From: Mesorhizobium amorphae
GTDB lineage: Bacteria; Pseudomonadota; Alphaproteobacteria; Rhizobiales; Rhizobiaceae
DNA length: 64,000 bases
Assembly: GCF_014843845.1 (NCBI RefSeq)
Contig: NZ_JHQS01000061.1
Location: 1-64,000 of the forward strand
Direction: 5' to 3'
The first letter of the stretch is position 1. The number at the start of each line of letters is the position of its first letter. This document shows positions 8,668 through 15,612 of the stretch, in pieces. A program made the translations under genes and the position numbers. A model generated the notes under the pieces. That model saw only the letters and a list, made by a program, of their open reading frames with translations. It had not been told where the DNA came from and ran no database searches.

Positions 8668-10140
8668 TTGATAAAGCCGCTGGCGCGATTCCTTGCGCTG
8701 GCCGGCTTGGCCGTGGCGCTGGCAAGCTGCCAGATGTTCACGCCGCCGGATGTGCAGGAATCCGGTTTCCAGCCGTCCGACAGGCCCGTCACCGTCGACA
8801 ATGTCGTCGCCAACAGCAAGCTCGCCGAGATGGCGAAGGCGCAGCATCCGCGCATCCTTGCCACCTATGGCGGCGAATATTCTGATCCCAAGCTTGAACG
8901 GATGGTGGCCAAGGTCGTTGGCAGCCTGACCGTGGTGTCGGCCAATCCGACCCAGACCTATCGCATCACGATCCTCAATTCGCCCAACGTCAACGCCTTC
9001 GCGCTGCCTGGTGGCTATCTCTACGTCACGCGCGGACTGCTGGCGCTGGCCAATGATTCGGCCGAGCTTGCCGCGGTCATCGCGCACGAGATGGGCCACG
9101 TCACCGCCAATCACGGCCTGCAGCGGCAGCAACTGGAGGCCGAGGAAGGGCTGGCGACCAAGGTCGTCTCCGATGTGCTCGGCGACAGCCCGACCGCCAA
9201 GGCCGCACTCATCCGCGGCAAGCTCAGGCTTGCGCAGTTCTCGCGCAACCAGGAGCTCGAAGCCGACGCCATCGGCATCAAGTCGGTCGGCGAGGCGGGT
9301 TATGATCCTTACGCCGCCGGCCGATTCCTGCAGTCGATGTCGGCCTATACCGATTTCCGCTCGATCAGCGGCGCCACCGATGCCAGCCTCGACTTCCTGG
9401 CGACGCACCCCAACACGCCGCAGCGCATCGACCTGGCGCAGCGGCATGCCCGTCAGTTCGGCCCGCCGGGCGTTGGCACGCGCGACCGCGATGCTTTCCT
9501 CGCCGGCATAGACGGCCTGCTTTACGGCGATACGCCGGAAGAAGGCTATGTGCGCGGCCAGACCTTCCTGCATCCTGGCCTCGGCGTGTCGTTCACCGTG
9601 CCCGACGGCTTCGTCATTGACAATTCGGCCGCCGCCGTGACGGCGACCGGCCCGGGCGACATGGCGATCCGCTTCGACGGCGTTGCGATCGACAAGAACC
9701 GCCCGCTGACCGACTATATCCGCAGCGGCTGGGTGGCCGGCCTCGACGATGCGAGCGTGAAGCAGGAAACCATCAACGGCAACGAGGCGGCGACAGCGCA
9801 TGCCGGCGCGGACGGCTGGCAGTTCGACATCGCGGTGATCCGCGCCGGGGGCCAGGTCTACCGGCTGCTGACGGCGGCACCCTCGGCCAGCACGACGCTC
9901 GATCCGGTGGCGCGCTCGGTGAGCGGCTCGTTCCGTATCCTCAGCGCGGCCGAGAAGGCGGCGCTGAAGCCGCTGCATATTCGCGTCGTCACCGTGCAGG
10001 CGGGGCAGACCATGGGTTCGCTCGCCGCGCAGATGGTCGGCGTCGACCGCAAGCTCGACCTGTTTAGGGTGCTCAACGCGATGTCGCCGGGTGCCGCCGT
10101 TTCGACCGGCGACAAGGTCAAGATCGTCACAGATAGATAA
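8668..10140 (+). CDS. M48-family metalloprotease lipoprotein
   Basis: This 490-residue protein begins with a lipoprotein signal ending in LASC, so Cys21 is the likely lipidated residue. The zinc protease motif is HEMGH with His140, followed by the third-ligand region NQELEADAIGIKS. A family-typical YLYVTRGLL strand precedes the motif. The C-terminal 50 residues (VVTVQAGQTMGSLAAQM) resemble a LysM-like cell-wall-binding module. Envelope M48 proteases of the BepA type degrade or help assemble outer-membrane proteins; a similar role is inferred. The start is a TTG with an AAGGA site nine bases upstream. Confidence 0.9.
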   Translation: MIKPLARFLALAGLAVALASCQMFTPPDVQESGFQPSDRPVTVDNVVANSKLAEMAKAQHPRILATYGGEYSDPKLERMVAKVVGSLTVVSANPTQTYRITILNSPNVNAFALPGGYLYVTRGLLALANDSAELAAVIAHEMGHVTANHGLQRQQLEAEEGLATKVVSDVLGDSPTAKAALIRGKLRLAQFSRNQELEADAIGIKSVGEAGYDPYAAGRFLQSMSAYTDFRSISGATDASLDFLATHPNTPQRIDLAQRHARQFGPPGVGTRDRDAFLAGIDGLLYGDTPEEGYVRGQTFLHPGLGVSFTVPDGFVIDNSAAAVTATGPGDMAIRFDGVAIDKNRPLTDYIRSGWVAGLDDASVKQETINGNEAATAHAGADGWQFDIAVIRAGGQVYRLLTAAPSASTTLDPVARSVSGSFRILSAAEKAALKPLHIRVVTVQAGQTMGSLAAQMVGVDRKLDLFRVLNAMSPGAAVSTGDKVKIVTDR

Positions 10141-10158
10141 GGTTCAGGACGGCAAGGT

Positions 10159-11022
10159 TCAGGCGGCTGTCGCCATGAATTCGGGGTTCTGCTCGACCAG
10201 CGCAACCTTCAGCTTTTCCATGGCGCGGGCTTCGATCTGGCGGACGCGTTCCTTGGAAATGCCGAGCGCTTCGCCAAGCGACTCAAGCGTTGCGCCCTCG
10301 TCGGTCAGACGTCGCTGCTCGATGATCCTGAGCTCGCGGGCATTGAGCGCGCCGAGCGCTGCCTTGAGCCAGAGCGAGCGGCGTTCGATGTCGATCGTGT
10401 CGCCGACGATTTCATCCGGCAAGGGATCGTCCGAAATCAGGAAATCCATGCGCTCGGCCGTGCCGGCATCGTCGGCAAGCGGCGCGTTGAGCGAAGAGTC
10501 GGGAGCCGAGAGGCGGGAATCCATCATTGCCACGTCGGCCTCGGAGACGCCGAGCGCGACGGAAACTTCGCGGTAGAGTGAGGCGTTGGAGATCGGTTCG
10601 GCGCCGTTCGCCAGCCGGGCGCGCAGGCGCCGCAGGTTGAAGAACAGCGCCTTTTGCGCCGAGCTGGTGCCGCCGCGCACGATCGACCAGTTGCGCAGGA
10701 TGTAGTCCTGCATCGAAGCGCGGATCCACCATGTCGCATAAGTCGAAAACCGCACCTCGCGGTCCGGCTCGAAACGCGCCGCGGCTTCCAGCAGGCCGAC
10801 ATGACCCTCCTGGATCAGGTCGCCGAGCGGCAGGCCGTAGTGGCGAAACCGTGAGGCCATGGAAATGACCAGCCGCATATGCGCGACGGTGATCCGGTGC
10901 AGCGCCTGCTGGTCGTTATCTTCCTTCCAGCGCAAGGCCAGAAGATGCTCCTCCTCGCGCTCGAGATAAGGAGCCTTCATCGCCGCGCGGACCATGGTTC
11001 GTCCTGCCGTGTCTTCGATCAT
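10159..11022 (-). CDS. rpoH2: RNA polymerase sigma factor, RpoH2 type
   Basis: This 287-residue sigma-70 family protein has region 2 (LIQEGHVGLLEAAARFEPDREVRF joined to STYATWWIRASMQDYILRNWS), a short region 3, and region 4.2 (LGISKERVRQIEARAMEKL). The set matches the RpoH subfamily, and the length matches the second rhizobial RpoH, which supports stress responses under control of the general stress ECF factor. I chose ATG 11022 because AGGAG lies seven bases upstream; the longer open frame has no coding character. It converges on the M48 gene with an 18-bp gap. Confidence 0.9.
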   Translation of the reverse strand: MIEDTAGRTMVRAAMKAPYLEREEEHLLALRWKEDNDQQALHRITVAHMRLVISMASRFRHYGLPLGDLIQEGHVGLLEAAARFEPDREVRFSTYATWWIRASMQDYILRNWSIVRGGTSSAQKALFFNLRRLRARLANGAEPISNASLYREVSVALGVSEADVAMMDSRLSAPDSSLNAPLADDAGTAERMDFLISDDPLPDEIVGDTIDIERRSLWLKAALGALNARELRIIEQRRLTDEGATLESLGEALGISKERVRQIEARAMEKLKVALVEQNPEFMATAA

Positions 11023-11117
11023 GCCGCGCTCCTGTTCCGGGTCTTGCCGGCGGGCTCGCCACCGCGATCTTGTCGGCGCTTCGGTTGAAATGTCGGCGCT
11101 GCGCCCTACAACAGCAA

Positions 11118-11142
11118 AACTCGCCACGCCGAGGAATGTTCC
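11118..11142 (-). promoter_or_regulatory. Candidate EcfG/RpoE2-type promoter for rpoH2
   Basis: On the minus strand GGAAC (11142-11138) is followed after 17 bases by GTT (11120-11118). This fits the rhizobial general-stress sigma factor consensus, a GGAAC -35 box and a -10 box centred on GTT. It would start transcription about 90 bases before the rpoH2 ATG. In Sinorhizobium meliloti rpoH2 is known to depend on RpoE2, which supports the reading. Confidence 0.5.
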
Positions 11143-11183
11143 CCGGCGCGATCGCCCTGCGTTGAACGGAGTGAAGCGAAGCG

Positions 11184-11209
11184 GGAACGCTGAAGGTTTG
11201 CGCAGCGTT
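11184..11209 (+). promoter_or_regulatory. Possible EcfG-type promoter, or 8-bp inverted repeat
   Basis: On the plus strand GGAAC (11184-11188) is followed by 17 bases and CGTT (11206-11209), the full EcfG consensus. The same bases form an inverted repeat, GAACGCTG with CAGCGTTC around a 10-base loop, so the match may reflect an operator or hairpin instead. The downstream gene is the amino-acid binding protein, 140 bp away. Confidence 0.3.
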
Positions 11210-11348
11210 CGTCGGTGTGGATTTTGAGAATGGGATTTCTGGAATGACCTATCTTTGAAATCCGATTCCTTATTTTGCCGGCCTGCATCTGCCAGTTTCC
11301 AGCCCTTCACAAAGTGCCGACCACCGGCCAAGACGGGATCACAGAAAA

Positions 11349-12122
11349 ATGAATTGGCTCACTTCGCTCATCATCGCTGGAACGCTGCAGGTTCTGGCGG
11401 TTACCGCAGGCAATGCCGGCGCTAATCTCGACCAGATCAAGCAGGCTGGCGTCATCAAGGTCGGCACGGAAGGCACCTATGCGCCCTTCACCTATCATGA
11501 CGCTTCAGGCGCGCTGGTCGGCTTCGACGTCGAGATCGCCAAGGCGATCGCCGACAAGCTCGGCGTGAAAGTCGAATTCCTCGAAGGCAAGTGGGACGGG
11601 CTGATCGCCGGCCTCGACGCCAACCGCTATGACGCCGTCATCAACGAGGTTGGCATCACCGATGCGCGCAAGGCGAAGTACGACTTCTCCGATCCCTATA
11701 TCGCCTCCAAGGCGGTGCTGATCGTTCGCGGCGACAACACGGATATCAAGAGCTTCGCCGATCTCAAGGGCAAGAAGTCGGCACAGTCGCTGACCTCGAA
11801 CTTCGGCAAGCTCGCCGAGACCAACGGCGCCGAGCTCGTCGGTACGGACGGCTTCGACCAGTCGATCCAGCTGCTGCTCACCGGACGTGCCGACGCCACC
11901 ATCAATGACAGCCTGTCCTTCCTCGACTTCAAGAAGCACAAACCCGACGCCAATGTGAAGATCGCGGCGCAGGAAGAGAACGCCGACTATTCCGGCGTGA
12001 TCGTGCGCAAGGGCGATCCGGAACTGGTCGCCGCCATCAACAAAGCGCTGACCGACATCAAGGCTGACGGCACGTACAAGAAGATCGCCGACACCTATTT
12101 CGGCCAGGACGTCTCGCAGTAA
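11349..12122 (+). CDS. Polar amino-acid (cystine-like) ABC transporter binding protein
   Basis: This 257-residue protein has a signal peptide (residues 1-24) and the solute-binding family 3 pattern: GVIKVGTEGTYAPFTYHD, GFDVEIAKAIADKLGVKVEF, WDGLIAGLDANRYDAVINEVGIT and YDFSDPYI. The order and motifs are closest to cystine-binding proteins of the FliY/TcyJ group, but substrate is inference. Permease and ATPase genes follow on the same strand after two strong hairpins, an arrangement that usually lets the binding protein be made in excess. Confidence 0.88.
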   Translation: MNWLTSLIIAGTLQVLAVTAGNAGANLDQIKQAGVIKVGTEGTYAPFTYHDASGALVGFDVEIAKAIADKLGVKVEFLEGKWDGLIAGLDANRYDAVINEVGITDARKAKYDFSDPYIASKAVLIVRGDNTDIKSFADLKGKKSAQSLTSNFGKLAETNGAELVGTDGFDQSIQLLLTGRADATINDSLSFLDFKKHKPDANVKIAAQEENADYSGVIVRKGDPELVAAINKALTDIKADGTYKKIADTYFGQDVSQ

Positions 12123-12136
12123 ACGCATTCTTCTCC

Positions 12137-12158
12137 GGCGGGCCGATGTCGGCCCGCC
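12137..12158 (+). terminator. Strong hairpin after the binding-protein gene
   Basis: GGCGGGCCGA and TCGGCCCGCC are perfect 10-bp arms with a two-base loop, starting 15 bases after the stop codon. The following bases are TTCC then ATATTTT, so it is a weak terminator or an mRNA-stabilising structure that favours the binding protein over the permease. Confidence 0.55.
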
Positions 12159-12171
12159 TTCCATATTTTGC

Positions 12172-12202
12172 GGTGAGCCGTCTTTGACGGCTCGCCGGTT
12201 TT
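12172..12202 (+). terminator. Second hairpin before the permease gene
   Basis: GGTGAGCCGTC pairs with GACGGCTCGCC around a TTT loop, with one G-G mismatch, and is followed by GGTTTT. With the hairpin upstream it makes a double attenuating structure in the 160-bp gap between binding protein and permease. Confidence 0.5.
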
Positions 12203-12282
12203 CGCATGATATCCGGTCCTGTGTTCGCGCCTCGACGGATGCGGGCTGATGCACCGCAGATGATCTGGCAAGGAGGCCTTCT

Positions 12283-12963
12283 GTGCCGCACTGGCTGCAA
12301 CTGATGCTGGACTCCTTGCCGACGCTGTTGTGGGCGGCGCTGATCATTACCGTGCCGCTGACGCTGCTGTCGTTTGCCTTCGGCCTCGCCGCTGGACTGG
12401 TCACGGCGCTGATCAGGCTGTTTGGCCCGAAGCCGCTGGTCGCCGTCGCCCATTTTTATGTCTGGATTTTTCGCGGGACGCCGCTTTTGGTGCAGCTGTT
12501 CCTGATCTTCTACGGCCTGCCGTCGGTCGGCATATTGCTCGACGCCTTTCCCGCCGCGTTGATCGGCTTCACGCTCAATATCGGCGCCTACACGTCGGAG
12601 ATCATCCGCGCCGCCATCGGTTCGGTGCCGAAGGGGCAGTGGGAGGCGGCCTATTCGATCGGCATGAGCTGGAGCCAGGCGATGCGGCGCACTATCCTTC
12701 CGCAAGCCGGACGCGTGGCGGTGCCGCCGCTGTCCAACACCTTCATCTCGCTGGTCAAGGACACCTCGCTGGCCGCTGCCATCACGGTGCCGGAAATGTT
12801 CCAAGCGGCGCAGCGCATCGTCGCCACCACCTATGAGCCGCTGATCCTCTATGTCGAGGCGGCGGTGCTCTATCTGGCGCTTAGCTCGGTGCTGTCGGCG
12901 CTGCAAACGCGGCTGGAGGTCAGGCTCAATCGCTATGGCGGCTTCCTGGAGGCGCGCGCATGA
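12283..12963 (+). CDS. Amino-acid ABC transporter permease
   Basis: This 226-residue membrane protein of the HisM/GlnP family has about five membrane segments. Visible motifs are FRGTPLLVQLFLIFYGLP and the EAA loop AAIGSVPKGQWEAAYSIGMSWSQAM, then PQAGRVAVPPLSNTFISLVKDTSLA. It forms the membrane channel for the adjoining binding protein and ATPase. The start is GTG with AAGGAGG about seven bases upstream. The stop overlaps the next start in ATGA. Confidence 0.93.
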   Translation: MPHWLQLMLDSLPTLLWAALIITVPLTLLSFAFGLAAGLVTALIRLFGPKPLVAVAHFYVWIFRGTPLLVQLFLIFYGLPSVGILLDAFPAALIGFTLNIGAYTSEIIRAAIGSVPKGQWEAAYSIGMSWSQAMRRTILPQAGRVAVPPLSNTFISLVKDTSLAAAITVPEMFQAAQRIVATTYEPLILYVEAAVLYLALSSVLSALQTRLEVRLNRYGGFLEARA

Positions 12964-13721
12964 TCGGCCTCACCAATATCGAGAAGCGCTTCGGCGACAA
13001 TCTTGTGCTGAAGGGCGTCACCGTCGCCATCGAGGAGGGCAGCGTCACCGCCCTTGTCGGCCCCTCAGGCGGCGGCAAGAGCACGCTTTTGCGCTGCATC
13101 AACCTGCTGGAGATCCCGACCTCCGGCAGGTTGCGCATCGGCGACGAGACGCTGGAATTCCGCCCGGGCATCAAGGTCGCCACTCGGGATATCCGGCGCC
13201 TGCGGCTGCAGACCGGCATGGTGTTCCAGAATTTCCAGCTGTTTCCGCACCGCAGCGCCATCGAGAACGTGATGGAAGGGTTGGTGACGGTACTGAAATG
13301 GCCGGTTGAGCGGGCGCGCGAACGGGCGATGGCCTTGCTCGAGAAGGTCGGCATGGCGCACAAGGCCGATGCCTGGCCGGCGACGCTGTCGGGTGGCCAG
13401 CAGCAGCGGGTGGCCATCGCCCGGGCGCTGGCGCCGTCGCCGAAAGTGCTGCTTTGCGACGAGCCGACCTCGGCGCTCGACCCGGAACTGGCGCAGGAAG
13501 TGGTCGACGTGCTCGGCCAGCTCGCCAGCGAAGGCACGACCATGGTGATGGCGACGCACGACCTCAGGCTCGCTTCCAAGATCGCGCAGGAAGTGGTCTT
13601 TCTCGACGCCGGTGTCGTCGTCGAGAAGGGTCCGGCTTCCGTGGTGTTCAGCACCCCGGAGCATCAGCGCACCAAGCGCTTCATCGCTACGCTGAAGCAG
13701 GAGGCGGGCGAGCCCCAATAA
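12960..13721 (+). CDS. Amino-acid ABC transporter ATP-binding protein
   Basis: This 253-residue ATPase of the GlnQ/HisP group has Walker A GPSGGGKST, Q-loop FQNFQLFPH, signature LSGGQQQRVAIARAL, Walker B VLLCDEPTSALDPEL and switch His in ATHDLRLA. It starts inside the permease stop (ATGA), so the two are coupled. A rho-independent terminator begins right at its stop, closing this three-gene transporter unit. Confidence 0.93.
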   Translation: MIGLTNIEKRFGDNLVLKGVTVAIEEGSVTALVGPSGGGKSTLLRCINLLEIPTSGRLRIGDETLEFRPGIKVATRDIRRLRLQTGMVFQNFQLFPHRSAIENVMEGLVTVLKWPVERARERAMALLEKVGMAHKADAWPATLSGGQQQRVAIARALAPSPKVLLCDEPTSALDPELAQEVVDVLGQLASEGTTMVMATHDLRLASKIAQEVVFLDAGVVVEKGPASVVFSTPEHQRTKRFIATLKQEAGEPQ

Positions 13722-13745
13722 AAAACCCGGCGCGAGGCCGGGTTT
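13722..13745. terminator. Rho-independent terminator, probably bidirectional
   Basis: AAAACCCGGC and GCCGGGTTTT style arms enclose a short GCGAG loop, with an A tract before and a T tract after. It sits between the plus-strand transporter operon and the minus-strand carD gene and can serve both. Confidence 0.85.
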
Positions 13746-13769
13746 TCCTGAATTCAAAGAGCGAAAAGC

Positions 13770-14351
13770 TCAGGCAGCTTCTTCCTGCTCGGATTCCTCG
13801 TTGTCGGCCTTGGCGCCGCGCTTCGGACCCTTGTTGAGGTTGACCTCGATCAGGCGCACCGCTTCGGTCTCCGACATGCGGTTGACGGCAGCGATCTCGC
13901 GCGCCATGCGGTCGAGTGCCGCCTCGTAAAGCTGGCGCTCGGAATAGGACTGCTCCGGCTGGTTGTCGGCGCGGTAGAGGTCGCGCACCACTTCCGAGAT
14001 CGAGATCAGGTCGCCCGAATTGATCTTCGCATCATATTCCTGGGCGCGGCGCGACCACATGGTGCGCTTGATGCGGGCACGGCCCTGCACGACCTTCAGT
14101 GCGCGGTCGACATAGTCCTCTTCCGACAGCTTGCGCATGCCGATCGAGGTCGCCTTGGCGACCGGCACCTTCAGGCGCATCTTGTCCTTCTGGAAGTCGA
14201 TGACGAAGAGTTCCAGCTTGTGGCCTGCCACCTCCTGCTCGTCGATCGACACGATCTGGCCGACGCCATGCGCCGGATAGACAATGAACTCGCCGGTCTT
14301 GAAACCGTGACGCGCTGCGGTGGACTTCTTCTGCGGGGTGATCGTTGCCAT
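13770..14351 (-). CDS. carD: CarD/CdnL-family transcription regulator
   Basis: This 193-residue protein has the CarD pattern: an N-terminal RNA-polymerase-interacting domain (FKTGEFIVYPAHGVGQIVSIDEQEVAG, then ELFVIDFQKDKMRLKVPV), a helical DNA-binding domain with the conserved Trp in KRTMWSRRAQEYDAKINSGD, and an acidic tail. CdnL-type CarD proteins stabilise open complexes at rRNA and growth-related promoters in alphaproteobacteria. It converges on the transporter operon across a shared terminator. The 373-bp region upstream separates it from fdxA, so it probably has its own promoter. Confidence 0.95.
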   Translation of the reverse strand: MATITPQKKSTAARHGFKTGEFIVYPAHGVGQIVSIDEQEVAGHKLELFVIDFQKDKMRLKVPVAKATSIGMRKLSEEDYVDRALKVVQGRARIKRTMWSRRAQEYDAKINSGDLISISEVVRDLYRADNQPEQSYSERQLYEAALDRMAREIAAVNRMSETEAVRLIEVNLNKGPKRGAKADNEESEQEEAA

Positions 14352-14724
14352 ACGCCCTGAACTCCTTGTTGTAGCGCCGGCGTGGCGGCGCCGGCTGAAA
14401 CTTCGCGCGATCGGGGTGGCCGACCGTTAGCCGCACAACAGACGAACCCATCCGGAAAAGCCGGGACCGGCAAACCGCAATATCGCGACCGCCTGCCCCA
14501 GATTGCTCTGGTCCGGATTGAGAAGTTCACCTTTCAGTGATTTGGGGCGTTTGCGCCATAAATCGATGTTGTGTCACCGGCATGTTTGGCTGATGTAGCA
14601 CAAAAAGTCGGAAGAATCAAGGTTTTGCTGCATTCGCGAAGGCAACGGGCCATCACCGCCTGTCAAGACGGTTGGTGTCTCATGGCCGTTACGCAGCGTC
14701 ATGCCGGCGGAACCGGCGCGACCG
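14352..14724. other. Intergenic region between carD and fdxA
   Basis: This 373-bp stretch shows no convincing reading frame. It must carry the carD promoter. A GCGCCGGC...GCGCCGGC inverted repeat just upstream of the carD start (about 14374-14396) could form a leader hairpin. I see no tRNA or mobile element. Confidence 0.5.
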
Positions 14725-15063
14725 TCAGTCGCCTTCGCCGGGCTCGGCGGAGAAATATTTCTCGAACTTGCCGGCCTCGCCATCGAAGGTTTTGGCGTCT
14801 GCCGGCGGCTCTTTCTTGGCGGTGATGTTGGGCCATTTCTCGGCGTATTCGGTGTTGACCTGCAGCCATTTTTCAAGGCCCGGTTCCGTATCGGGCTTGA
14901 TCGCGTCGGCCGGGCACTCCGGTTCGCAGACGCCGCAGTCGATGCACTCGTCGGGGTGGATGACGAGCATGTTCTCGCCTTCGTAGAAACAGTCGACCGG
15001 ACAGACCTCGATACAGTCCATGTATTTGCATTTTATGCAATTGTCGGTCACGACATAGGTCAT
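14725..15063 (-). CDS. fdxA: 7Fe-8S ferredoxin FdxA
   Basis: This 112-residue ferredoxin has cysteines at 9, 12, 17, 21 and 25 in the first half (CIKCKYMDCIEVCPVDC) and at 40, 43, 46 and 50 in the second (CIDCGVCEPECP), the layout of FdxA-type proteins with one 3Fe-4S and one 4Fe-4S cluster. It is an essential-type electron carrier in many rhizobia. The ATG at 15063 is the family start (MTYVVTDNC) with GGAG upstream; a longer open frame beyond it is not used. The C-terminal 55 residues are the usual FdxA extension. Confidence 0.96.
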   Translation of the reverse strand: MTYVVTDNCIKCKYMDCIEVCPVDCFYEGENMLVIHPDECIDCGVCEPECPADAIKPDTEPGLEKWLQVNTEYAEKWPNITAKKEPPADAKTFDGEAGKFEKYFSAEPGEGD

Positions 15064-15212
15064 CGGTCGGCTCCGGGACGTCCCATTTTGTTGGGCTTTT
15101 TTGGTGAGGTAACGCCTTTGCCTGCCGCTGGCAAGGGCGGCCATTCTCACCGGTGTCGGCGCTTCCGGAATGGATTTCCAGGGCGAGACGTTGGTGAAAG
15201 TCACGCGTGCCT

Positions 15213-15599
15213 TCAATCGTCGCCGATGAGCCGGTCGGTTTGGCGGCGTTCCTTCTTGGTCGGCCGGCCGCTGCCGGCGTCGCGCAGCGCCGGAATTGCA
15301 TCTGGAACGGCCTCGCCCTTCGGCGCCGGCGGTGGCGACATGTCTTCGTAAAGCAGGCGTGCTTCTTCAGCCGGGCCGCGCCGGACCCCCACGCCGAGCA
15401 CCTTCCAGACGAAGATGCGCCGCTCCAGCGTGATGGTCAGGACATCGCCAGGCTTGACCAGATCCGAGGCCTGCGCTGCTTTGTCGCGATTGATGCGGAC
15501 GCGTCCGGCGACCACCAGCTTCGCCGCCAGCGAGCGCGATTTCACCGCGCGGGAAAAGAACAGCCATTTGTCGATTCTCTGGCGGCCTTCGGCAACCAT
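15213..15599 (-). CDS. S4-domain RNA-binding protein, Hsp15-like
   Basis: This 128-residue protein has an N-terminal S4 domain (RIDKWLFFSRAVKSRSLAAKLVVAGRVRINRDKAAQASDLVKPGDVLTI) and a basic C-terminal tail (GRPTKKERRQTDRL). It resembles Hsp15/HslR, which rescues 50S subunits with stranded tRNA. It follows the helicase gene after 13 bases on the same strand and is likely cotranscribed with it, which suggests a shared role in RNA or ribosome quality control; that link is inference. Confidence 0.88.
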   Translation of the reverse strand: MVAEGRQRIDKWLFFSRAVKSRSLAAKLVVAGRVRINRDKAAQASDLVKPGDVLTITLERRIFVWKVLGVGVRRGPAEEARLLYEDMSPPPAPKGEAVPDAIPALRDAGSGRPTKKERRQTDRLIGDD

Positions 15600-15612
15600 C
15601 GGACCCTTTGAC

